A stretch of 5,770 nucleotides of DNA from Pseudomonadota bacterium. Lineage in GTDB: Bacteria > Pseudomonadota > Alphaproteobacteria > Rhizobiales > Rhizobiaceae. The stretch covers positions 1 to 5,770 of the forward strand of contig JAFAGL010000197.1 in assembly GCA_023422735.1 (NCBI GenBank), in the 5' to 3' direction. Under the pieces are notes generated by a model that was not told the origin of the DNA, made no database searches, and saw only the letters and a program-made list of their open reading frames with translations. The translations under genes and the position numbers were made by a program. Shown one piece after another: positions 1-5,230 of this stretch (its first letter is position 1; each line of letters starts with the position of its first letter).

Positions 1-2066
1 GCTGGCACTCGCGCGAACGCAGCATCGCCCTGCAGAAAGGGAAGAAGCCAGGTTTCAAGACCGTCGAGCAGCGCCTGGTCCGACACATCCGGCCAGGGCG
101 ATCCGATTGCCTTGTTCAGCCAGAACAGACGCTGCCGAAGCGTGGTGGCCTTCTCGCTCCATGGAAGCAGATCGAGGCCATTGCTGCGCAAAGCGTCCAG
201 AATGGCGGCGTCCGCCTGCGGACCGGTCGGTGCCGGCAACAATCGCTCGGACAGGATAATCGCGCCCAGTTTTTCGGTTTCCTTGACGCGTACGGCGCGA
301 CGTTCCGGATCGAACTGACTGATCGTTTGGCGCTCAATGCGATGGCCCAGCGCCGAACGGATGGTCGTTTCGTCAACTTCCGCCGCAGCAGCGATCCGTG
401 CATTTTGAGCCGCACCCTGAAGATCAGCGACAACAAGAAAGGTTGACCGCGCCAAGCGATCCGTCGCTTCCAGTGTCGCACCTCGCCCATTGGCAAGCAG
501 GAAGCGGCCGGTTTCGCCGCGCGCTTTGGCAATGCGATCAGGCCAGGCATGCAACAAGAGCCTGCCCGGATCGCTGTTCGCAACGGAATTGACTTCGGAC
601 GAAACGGCTTGCGCCAATCGTTTTGCAAGTTGCCGCGAGGTTTGGGCGCGCAGCGACCGATCAGCGCGAAAGCGTTGCAGCCTCGCATCGAGATCGACGC
701 CGGTACCGCCAAGGCCGCGCTCCGTCAAGACTACGGCAAGCTCGGCTGCCGCCAGCGCCTCGCCCTGTTCTGCCGATTGGGTGACCATATGCGCCAAACG
801 AACCGGCAGTGCCAGTTTGCGCATGGCAGCCCCTGTTTCGGTCAATCTGCCCTGAGCGTCCAACGCATCCAGCGAAGCGAGCAACGCGCGTGCTTCAACA
901 AGAGCTGGCGCCGGTGGTTGATCGAGAAAAGCCAGCTTTGCCGGGTCGGCAACGCCAAAAGCTGCGCAATCGAGCAACAGGCCAGAAAGGTCGGCTTCAA
1001 GAATTTCAGGTGTCGTGAAAGGCTGCAAGGCCGCAGTCTGGCCCTGATGCCAGAGCCGAATGGCGACACCGGGCTCGGTTCGGCCCGCACGACCGGCGCG
1101 CTGATCGGCAGATGCGCGCGAAACGCGCACGGTTTCCAGCCGCGTCAGCCCCGAAGACGGCTCGTAGCGCGGCACGCGCGCCAGCCCGCTGTCGATAACG
1201 ACCCGAACTCCATCGATCGTAATGGAGGTTTCAGCGATCGCCGTCGCCAGCACCACCTTGCGCCGGCCAGCACCCGCCGGGCGAATGGCAAGGTCCTGCG
1301 CGCGCCCTTCCATCGCGCCATAAAGCGGCATCACATCCACCGTTTCCGGCAAGCGGTCGAGCCGCTCGGCGGTGCGTTCGATCTCGCGCTGGCCGGGCAG
1401 GAAGGCAAGGATGCTGCCGCTTTCTTCAACGAGGGCTGCGCGAACGGCTTTTGCGACCGCATCCTCAATGCGCTCATTGGGATCGCGCGGCATATGGCGC
1501 GTTTCGACAGGAAAGGCGCGACCTTCGCTTTGCAGCACAGGCGCATCGCCAAGCAGCGCCGCAACGCGCGCGCCATCCAGCGTTGCCGACATCACCAGGA
1601 GGCGCAGATCCGAGCGCAAGGCATTTTGCACGTCGAGCGCCAGTGCGAGCCCGAAATCGCCATCGAGCGAGCGTTCGTGGAATTCGTCGAACAGGATGCA
1701 GGCAATGCCGGTGAGCTCCGGATCGTCCAGGATCATTCGCGACAGGATGCTTTCGGTGACCACCAGAATGCGTGTGGCCGCCGATCGCCGGCTGTCCATG
1801 CGCATCGCATAGCCCACGGTCTGGCCCGGCTCCTCGCCCAGCAAGGAGGCCATGCGTCGTGCGGCGGCCCGCGCAGCCAGACGGCGCGGTTCCAGAAGCA
1901 GAATAAGCCCATCGCCCCGCCACGGCGCTTCAAGCAAAGCAAGCGGCACGAGCGTCGTCTTGCCGGCTCCCGGTGGCGCCACGAGAACTGCCGAAGCGCA
2001 TCGTTGAAGCGTTTGGGACAGCTCGGGCAGGACGGCTTTTACAGGTAGCGGCGGCAGGTCGATCAT
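1..2066 (-). CDS. hrpB: ATP-dependent helicase HrpB (C-terminus beyond window edge)
   Basis: DEAH/DEFH-box superfamily 2 helicase of the HrpB family, a presumed RNA helicase of poorly defined role. I translated the minus frame throughout: 688 codons without a stop or frameshift, then the left edge. Motifs in order: Walker A APPGAGKTT (residues 30-38), motif Ia region LEPRRLAARA (58-67), DEFH (127-130, the HrpB-type variant of DEAH), SAT (160-162), motif V ATAIAETSITIDGVR (274-288) and motif VI QRAGRAGR (322-329). A winged-helix/ratchet region and the HrpB-specific C-terminal part follow. Family members are usually about 820 residues, so some 130 are missing. ATG at 2066 is the first possible start, because an in-frame TAA lies four codons upstream (2076-2078) with no alternative start between. 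The Shine-Dalgarno match is poor and too close (GGCAGG two bases before ATG), and it is buried in a hairpin. It lies 108 bp downstream of bfr on the same strand, with no obvious functional link. Confidence 0.95.
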   Translation of the reverse strand, partial: MIDLPPLPVKAVLPELSQTLQRCASAVLVAPPGAGKTTLVPLALLEAPWRGDGLILLLEPRRLAARAAARRMASLLGEEPGQTVGYAMRMDSRRSAATRILVVTESILSRMILDDPELTGIACILFDEFHERSLDGDFGLALALDVQNALRSDLRLLVMSATLDGARVAALLGDAPVLQSEGRAFPVETRHMPRDPNERIEDAVAKAVRAALVEESGSILAFLPGQREIERTAERLDRLPETVDVMPLYGAMEGRAQDLAIRPAGAGRRKVVLATAIAETSITIDGVRVVIDSGLARVPRYEPSSGLTRLETVRVSRASADQRAGRAGRTEPGVAIRLWHQGQTAALQPFTTPEILEADLSGLLLDCAAFGVADPAKLAFLDQPPAPALVEARALLASLDALDAQGRLTETGAAMRKLALPVRLAHMVTQSAEQGEALAAAELAVVLTERGLGGTGVDLDARLQRFRADRSLRAQTSRQLAKRLAQAVSSEVNSVANSDPGRLLLHAWPDRIAKARGETGRFLLANGRGATLEATDRLARSTFLVVADLQGAAQNARIAAAAEVDETTIRSALGHRIERQTISQFDPERRAVRVKETEKLGAIILSERLLPAPTGPQADAAILDALRSNGLDLLPWSEKATTLRQRLFWLNKAIGSPWPDVSDQALLDGLETWLLPFLQGDAAFARVP

Positions 2067-2075
2067 GACCTGCCG
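2052..2075 (-). promoter_or_regulatory. Hairpin enclosing the hrpB start codon
   Basis: A perfect inverted repeat with 9-bp arms (CGGCAGGTC at 2052-2060, GACCTGCCG at 2067-2075) flanks a six-base loop, 2061-2066. In the minus-strand RNA the loop reads AUGAUC, so the hrpB start codon sits in the loop and the only Shine-Dalgarno-like bases (GGCAGG) sit in the 5' stem. The structure is seen in the sequence; a role in limiting translation initiation is inference. It has no U-tract after it, so it is not an intrinsic terminator of bfr. Confidence 0.5.
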
Positions 2076-2174
2076 TTAACAGTGCAAAGGCCTGCTTGGC
2101 AAACCTTTCGAGCCAAATGCGAAAGGCAATATTGCCAGCCAGCGCGGGTTTCTTCACCCCAAGGAAAGGTGAAA
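2067..2174. other. bfr-hrpB intergenic region with small inverted repeats
   Basis: This 108-bp gap carries no gene. It holds a 7-bp inverted repeat (CCTTTCG at 2104-2110, CGAAAGG at 2120-2126, nine-base loop), a perfect 12-bp palindrome GGCAATATTGCC at 2125-2136, and a 6-bp inverted repeat (TTCACC at 2153-2158, GGTGAA at 2168-2173) just past the bfr stop. On the minus strand the 7-bp hairpin is followed by only three T residues, so it is at best a weak terminator for bfr. No convincing hrpB promoter was seen. Confidence 0.4.
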
Positions 2175-2660
2175 TTATTCCGCGTCGTTTGCCGGCTCAG
2201 CATTCAGCTGACCGTAACGTTCATCGCCGATGCTGCCAAGCAATTCGAGCTGTGTTTCGAGGAAATCGATATGACCTTCCTCGTCGGCCATCAGCTCTTC
2301 AAACAGCTTCATCGAAATGTAATCGCCGGCATCATGGCAGATTTCGCGCGACTTTTTGTAGGACGTGCGGGCGTCATATTCGCCAGCCAGATCGGCTTCG
2401 AGCACTTCCTTGACGTTCTGGCCGATGCGCAAGGGGCCGACCTTCTGGAGGTTCGGATGACCTTCGAGGAAAATGATGCGCTCGATGATCTTGTCGGCGT
2501 GGTGCATCTCCTCGATGCTTTCTTCGCGCTCCTTCTTGGCGAGCTTCTTGAAGCCCCAGTCATCGAGAAGACGATAATGCAGCCAATACTGATTGACTGC
2601 GCCGAGCTCGAGGAACAATGCCTCGTTAAGCCGCTCGATGACTTGTGGTTCGCCCTTCAT
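2175..2660 (-). CDS. bfr: Bacterioferritin
   Basis: Heme-containing ferritin that oxidises Fe(II) and stores Fe(III) mineral in a 24-subunit cytoplasmic shell. The 161-residue product matches the family length (about 155-161). All ferroxidase ligands known from E. coli Bfr are present at the same numbers: Glu18, Glu51, His54, Glu94, Glu127 and His130. The heme-binding axial Met52 is also there (EEMHHAD), so this is a heme-type bacterioferritin with an intact di-iron site. The reading frame is open upstream to 2873, but MKGEPQVIERLN at 2660 is the canonical N-terminus and has a GGGAG Shine-Dalgarno sequence about nine bases upstream. The start lies inside the 3' end of the Bfd-like gene (35-nt overlap), suggesting co-transcription and translational coupling. 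The C-terminus, NAEPANDAE, is a short acidic tail. Confidence 0.97.
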   Translation of the reverse strand: MKGEPQVIERLNEALFLELGAVNQYWLHYRLLDDWGFKKLAKKEREESIEEMHHADKIIERIIFLEGHPNLQKVGPLRIGQNVKEVLEADLAGEYDARTSYKKSREICHDAGDYISMKLFEELMADEEGHIDFLETQLELLGSIGDERYGQLNAEPANDAE

Positions 2661-2937
2661 TGCGATTGCTCCCGAATTGATCGCGCAGTCCGCGTACGCG
2701 ATCGAGATGTGAAACGACATCACCCGCGTCGCCTGCAGTGCGCGCGTGGTAATTTTCGGTAACCCGAATGATCGTTTCCACCACATTTGGGAAGCAGCCG
2801 CAACAGCGGCCTCGCTTGGCGAGCCTGTGGTAAACCTTCGCAGGCACAATGAGTTGCCAAGGGTCGATCTCAAGCAATTCGACGATTGCGGTTTCGATGT
2901 CCTTTTCGGTCAGGATATTGCAATGGCACAAAAGCAT
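2626..2937 (-). CDS. bfd: Bfd-like (2Fe-2S) bacterioferritin-associated ferredoxin
   Basis: Small [2Fe-2S] protein expected to pass electrons to the heme of bacterioferritin so that stored iron is reduced and released. The 103-residue product starts MLLCHCNILTEKDI, giving the paired ligands Cys4-x-Cys6; the second pair is Cys45-x2-Cys48 in RCCGCFPNVVETI, with an extra Cys46 between. This is the Bfd/BFD-like [2Fe-2S] fold (Fer2_BFD). From memory, E. coli Bfd is about 64 residues with some 31-32 residues between the Cys pairs; here there are 38, and a polar tail of about 40 residues follows Tyr63. The last 35 nt overlap the start of bfr in another frame. A purine-rich AGGGAAG lies about 13 bases before ATG, a loose ribosome-binding match. 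The assignment to Bfd is strengthened by direct adjacency to bfr. The symbol is by family and context. Confidence 0.88.
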   Translation of the reverse strand: MLLCHCNILTEKDIETAIVELLEIDPWQLIVPAKVYHRLAKRGRCCGCFPNVVETIIRVTENYHARTAGDAGDVVSHLDRVRGLRDQFGSNRNEGRTTSHRAA

Positions 2938-3060
2938 GTCGTTTCACCACTTCCCTGTCGCACCTGTCGCGGAACAGATGCCCTCGGTACGCCGGTGACC
3001 GCTCGGGAGCTTGAACGATCACCAGTATTTCCAGGCCGATACCGGCCAAAGTCCAGCCGG
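2938..3060. other. Gap upstream of bfd with imperfect inverted repeats
   Basis: This 123-bp stretch separates the secreted-protein gene from bfd. It contains an inverted repeat GGTGACCG (2994-3001) / CGATCACC (3016-3023) with one mismatch, and a 6-bp repeat ACCGGC (3041-3046) / GCCGGT (3056-3061) that overlaps the upstream gene's stop codon but has no T-run. I found no second ICE, no TGA-N9-TCA RirA-type box and no strong -35/-10 pair. Whether bfd has its own promoter here is therefore unresolved. Confidence 0.35.
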
Positions 3061-3366
3061 TCAGAGAAACTCCTGGCGCGGCAACCGTGCATCCCCTGAT
3101 ACCGGGCCGACCGGCCGGCTTTTCAGAGCGACAAAAATCCATTCAAGCGGGCGTGCCTGATCAAAAATTCCGTTGATCGCACCCGTCAGCGCGGTATCGA
3201 CCGCAAGTCCTTTGGATGAATAAGACACAATCGAGACCTTGCCTGATGCAGCAGGCATATCGCGGCGCGATTGTTCGTTTCTGGCATTGGCCGGCAGCAG
3301 GAAAACTGCTGCGGTCAACACCGTGGTGGCAGCAAAGGCGGTCAGTTTTGCAACTCTCGGTGTCAT
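3061..3366 (-). CDS. Small exported protein of unknown function
   Basis: I do not recognise this 101-residue protein. It begins MTPRVAKLTAFAATTV: a basic N-terminus, a hydrophobic stretch at about residues 8-25 (rich in Ala, Thr, Val and Leu), then AxA (Ala26-Asn-Ala28) before Arg29. That is a classical Sec signal peptide, so the mature product of about 73 residues should be periplasmic. The mature part has no cysteine and no known motif; residues 49-77 (SYSSKG to FDQARPLEW) look like a small mixed domain. The ATG at 3366 has a strong GAGGAG seven bases upstream; the longer frame up to 3546 lies inside the upstream gene and is ignored. Its start is 11 bases past the stop of the 170-residue protein, so the two form an operon. 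It might be a periplasmic partner of that protein. Translation is well supported, function is unknown. Confidence 0.72.
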   Translation of the reverse strand: MTPRVAKLTAFAATTVLTAAVFLLPANARNEQSRRDMPAASGKVSIVSYSSKGLAVDTALTGAINGIFDQARPLEWIFVALKSRPVGPVSGDARLPRQEFL

Positions 3367-3377
3367 CGCAGCGCTCC

Positions 3378-3890
3378 TCAATGGATCGTCGTCGCGGCGC
3401 GGCTTGACCGCGTCATGACATCTTCGATCGCCCGACGCGGTATCGGCAGCAGCTTGTGATCCAGCTCGGACAAGGTCTTGGCGAGAGGCCGTGCGGACTG
3501 TGTGAGTTCCCCACAACGCAAAGGGCAGCTCATTGCAGCTGCACAAAGCTTAGCGGTTTCGTCATCGCCATGCTGGAGGCTGGCGACAAGCCCGAGCGCG
3601 AGGCTTTCCTCGCGGGAAACATGATGCGCTCCAAACGGAAACGCGCGCAGCGGGCATGACGCGCATTTGCGAAGCGAGCGGACAAACAGGGTCAAATCGG
3701 TGATCGCGCGCGCGCCATGCGCCTCGCCCAGCAGTGACTGGTACAATGACCAGCTCAACTCCCAAGGCGCGATCGAGCCCGTGTCATAGCCGGCGATCAT
3801 GCGCCGATATCCTTCGAGCACCAGCTTTTCCGGCGCGCGGTCGAAATAAGGATTGTTGTAACCGTTGAGATCGGCAAGCCGCGACAGCAT
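3378..3890 (-). CDS. Conserved-looking hypothetical protein with two Cys-Pro motifs
   Basis: I cannot assign this 170-residue, apparently cytoplasmic protein to a named family. Visible pieces are an N-terminal block with NGYNNPYFDRAP (residues 10-20) and LEGYRRMIAGYD (25-36), an aromatic stretch PWELSWSLYQ (42-51), CASCPLRAFPFG (76-87), two adjacent His (89-90), and CAAAMSCPLRC (116-126). The pentapeptide SCPLR occurs twice (78-82 and 121-125). With Cys76, 79, 116, 122 and 126 it could bind a metal or heme; Cys-Pro is the core of heme regulatory motifs, but this is inference. There is no signal peptide or membrane helix. ATG at 3890 is chosen because it overlaps the stop of the preceding short frame (TGATG) and has GGAG nine bases upstream; GTG at 3920 would give 180 residues. 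An N-terminal frameshift joining it to the 22-codon frame is a real alternative. It is followed at 11 bases by the exported protein gene, and an ICE lies upstream. Confidence 0.75.
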   Translation of the reverse strand: MLSRLADLNGYNNPYFDRAPEKLVLEGYRRMIAGYDTGSIAPWELSWSLYQSLLGEAHGARAITDLTLFVRSLRKCASCPLRAFPFGAHHVSREESLALGLVASLQHGDDETAKLCAAAMSCPLRCGELTQSARPLAKTLSELDHKLLPIPRRAIEDVMTRSSRAATTIH

Positions 3891-3958
3891 CAACGAGCAC
3901 TCCGCTCGTGAATTAACCACACGATTGCCGCACGCCGAAGCGCGATGCTGAAACTCAT
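3890..3958 (-). CDS. Putative 22-residue leader peptide or displaced N-terminus
   Basis: A short frame starts MSFSIALRRAAIVWL and ends HERSAR, then TGA. Its ATG (3956-3958) has the best Shine-Dalgarno sequence in the window, TTGGAGGAATT, ending directly before it. The stop overlaps the start of the next gene as TGATG (shared A at 3890), a classic coupling arrangement. The peptide is basic and amphipathic, with one Trp, two isolated Ile/Val clusters and no run of regulatory codons, so it does not look like an amino-acid attenuator. Two readings are possible: a translated leader that couples translation of the 170-residue protein, or the true N-terminus of that protein put out of frame by a one-base indel (real mutation, programmed frameshift or sequencing error). 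I cannot decide between them from one sequence. Confidence 0.5.
   Translation of the reverse strand: MSFSIALRRAAIVWLIHERSAR
3893..3909 (-). promoter_or_regulatory. Hairpin presenting the ribosome-binding site of the 170-residue gene
   Basis: A perfect 6-bp inverted repeat, read on the minus strand as ACGAGC / GCTCGT, encloses the five-base loop GGAGT. The loop holds the GGAG that is the likely Shine-Dalgarno sequence for the ATG at 3890. The hairpin lies inside the last codons of the 22-codon leader frame, so ribosomes finishing the leader would melt it. The structure is seen; the regulatory role is inference. Confidence 0.4.
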
Positions 3959-3970
3959 AATTCCTCCAAT
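3958..3970 (-). promoter_or_regulatory. Strong Shine-Dalgarno sequence of the leader frame
   Basis: Read on the minus strand the bases are ATTGGAGGAATT followed by ATG. GGAGG is an optimal anti-16S match with good spacing of about four bases. It decides that ribosomes on this transcript enter at the short frame rather than at GTG 3920 or ATG 3890, each of which has a weaker site. Confidence 0.75.
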
Positions 3971-4026
3971 CAACCGGGTTAAAGGCCCAGACATCAAAGG
4001 TGCGTCAGAAAACGCGACTGAGCGTT

Positions 4027-4056
4027 ATTCTTGTCAGTTGCCTAAGCCCCTGTCAA
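4027..4056 (-). promoter_or_regulatory. Predicted sigma-70-type promoter of the unknown operon
   Basis: On the minus strand a perfect -35 TTGACA (4056 to 4051) is followed after 18 bases by AAGAAT (4032 to 4027), a 4/6 match to the -10 consensus. Transcription would start near 4020, giving a leader of about 60 bases before the ATG at 3958. The ICE centre (4099) would then sit about 79 bases upstream of the start. A weaker alternative, TTTAGA (4107 to 4102) with TCTTAT (4083 to 4078) at 18-base spacing, would overlap the ICE itself. Confidence 0.55.
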
Positions 4057-4089
4057 CCAGCGAACGGAAAAAGAGCAATAAGATCAATT

Positions 4090-4108
4090 GTTTAGAACTA
4101 TTCTAAAC
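4090..4108. promoter_or_regulatory. Iron control element (ICE), predicted Irr-binding site
   Basis: GTTTAGAACTATTCTAAAC is a perfect palindrome with 8-bp arms around a CTA spacer. It matches the Irr-box/ICE pattern TTTAGAA-N3-TTCTAAA known from Bradyrhizobium and other Hyphomicrobiales, where the heme-responsive Fur-family regulator Irr binds when iron is scarce. It lies in the divergent region between the unknown minus-strand operon and the plus-strand carboxypeptidase. Upstream of the predicted TTGACA promoter it would fit Irr acting as an activator; if the weaker overlapping promoter is used, Irr would repress. The palindrome is seen directly; binding by Irr is inferred from the motif. Confidence 0.85.
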
Positions 4109-4175
4109 TGGAGTGGTTTTAGCAGGTTATCGGGGGAAGCGGTTTGCCGTCCCGCTCAACCGAATTTCCCATTGA

Positions 4176-5219
4176 ATGACGCATTGCAGACGCAAGCTTG
4201 CTATGCGACCAAAGAGCAGTCAATCGTCCATCCATGACAGACCGGGTGCACCGCACCGAAGGATTTTCTTGCGACATCCAGTTTTCCGCCGCTTCATTGC
4301 GGCCGTAGTTCTTTTCCCGCTCGCGCTTGCTCTTGGCGCGTGTACCAGCACCAGCAGTTCTATCGGCGGGTCGTCTGCAGCGTTTTCTGGACGCGTCACG
4401 ACGCCCCCGCTGGCTTCAGACCGCTACGCTGCCATTGTTGTGGATGCTTCCAGCGGGCGAATGATCTATGGGCACGATCAAAGCGCACAGCGCTTTCCGG
4501 CATCTTTGACCAAGATGATGACGCTGTACATGCTGTTCGAGCAGATGCAGGCGGGCCGCATCAACACGTCGACGGTCATCCCGGTTTCCCGGTCGGCCGC
4601 TGCGAAGCCTCCCACGAAAATAGGTTTCAAACCGGGCGAAGGCATTGATGTGGATTCCGCGATCAAGGCACTGATCACGCGCTCGGCAAACGACGTCGCA
4701 AGCGCGATCGGCGAGTATCTCGGCAATGGATCGGAGGACCGGTTCGCGCAGATGATGACGCAAAAAGCGCGTTCGCTGGGGATGCGCGACACGCGTTTCC
4801 GCAATGCGTCGGGCTTGCCTGACCCGCTTCAAGTGACGACCGCAAAAGATATGGCTACCCTTTCCATCGCGTTGCGCCGCCAATTCCCGCAATATTACCG
4901 CTATTTCTCGGTGACCCAATTCAGCTATCGCGGCAAGCTCATTCGCGGACACAACAAGCTGGTTGAAGATGTTCCCGGTGTGGACGGTCTGAAAACCGGT
5001 TATATCCGCGCGTCCGGCTATAATGTCGCCACGTCCGTTTCGCGCAGCGGGCGACGTTTGGTTGTTGTGGTCCTGGGCGCCGACAGCGGCAGGGAGCGCA
5101 ACGCCCATGCCGCGCAACTCATCGAGGAAATCCTTCCGTCGCCCGGGGGTTCTTCTTCTTTGCCGGGCGTCTTGTCGGTGCTTGATCCCGGCACGTTGCC
5201 AGGCGTTGTCGCAGAATAG
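4176..5219 (+). CDS. D-alanyl-D-alanine carboxypeptidase (peptidase S11), predicted lipoprotein
   Basis: Penicillin-binding-protein-type DD-carboxypeptidase that trims the terminal D-Ala from peptidoglycan pentapeptides in the periplasm. All three active-site motifs of family S11 are present: SLTK (Ser110 nucleophile, Lys113), SAN (170-172) and KTG (273-275), with the expected GHNKLVEDVPGVDGLKTGY context. A hydrophobic segment at about 41-55 ends in a lipobox, LGAC, with Cys56, so the protein is probably lipid-anchored; a low-complexity Ser/Thr/Gly linker (57-72) follows. After the catalytic domain only about 30 Gly/Ser/Pro-rich residues remain, so the PBP5-type C-terminal beta domain is absent. 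The start is uncertain: ATG 4176 and ATG 4203 (residue 10) both lack a Shine-Dalgarno sequence, and 4203 gives a more usual signal length. It is transcribed divergently from the ICE-linked operon and ends 11 bp before the convergent galM-like gene. Confidence 0.93.
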   Translation: MTHCRRKLAMRPKSSQSSIHDRPGAPHRRIFLRHPVFRRFIAAVVLFPLALALGACTSTSSSIGGSSAAFSGRVTTPPLASDRYAAIVVDASSGRMIYGHDQSAQRFPASLTKMMTLYMLFEQMQAGRINTSTVIPVSRSAAAKPPTKIGFKPGEGIDVDSAIKALITRSANDVASAIGEYLGNGSEDRFAQMMTQKARSLGMRDTRFRNASGLPDPLQVTTAKDMATLSIALRRQFPQYYRYFSVTQFSYRGKLIRGHNKLVEDVPGVDGLKTGYIRASGYNVATSVSRSGRRLVVVVLGADSGRERNAHAAQLIEEILPSPGGSSSLPGVLSVLDPGTLPGVVAE

Positions 5220-5230
5220 TTGCTCGAAAG

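Larger units (their letters stand above)
3959..4175. other. Divergent intergenic control region
   Basis: This 217-bp gap separates the leader frame from the carboxypeptidase. It holds the ribosome-binding site, the promoter and the ICE listed separately, plus an A-rich stretch at about 4067-4085. Facing right I see no convincing promoter: TTCTAA (4101-4106) and GTTATC (4126-4131), 19 bases apart, is only a weak candidate, and its -35 would overlap the ICE. No RNA gene or riboswitch was recognised. Confidence 0.6.

Noticed and set aside
116..712. A 198-codon minus-strand frame inside hrpB.
   Set aside because: It is a different frame from the intact hrpB translation, which continues in frame across this stretch to the edge.
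549..2048. A 499-codon open frame on the plus strand.
   Set aside because: It lies entirely antisense to hrpB, whose minus frame shows every helicase motif. The plus translation is Arg/Gln/His-rich with no recognisable domain: a shadow frame of G+C-rich DNA.
2104..2126. 7-bp hairpin as an intrinsic terminator after bfr.
   Set aside because: The stem is short and only three T residues follow on the minus strand, too weak to call.
2082..2762. A 226-codon plus-strand frame across the bacterioferritin gene.
   Set aside because: It is antisense to bfr, whose product has all ferroxidase and heme ligands.
2661..2873. A 71-residue N-terminal extension of bacterioferritin.
   Set aside because: It is the Bfd-like gene read in the wrong frame; the canonical Bfr N-terminus and a ribosome-binding site fall at 2660.
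2994..3023. Inverted repeat GGTGACCG / CGATCACC as a possible operator for bfd.
   Set aside because: It has one mismatch, wide spacing and no match to a regulator motif I know; kept only as part of the gap description.
2870..3142. A 90-codon minus-strand frame bridging the gap before bfd.
   Set aside because: It overlaps both neighbours, is very Arg-rich, has no good ribosome-binding site, and resembles no known domain.
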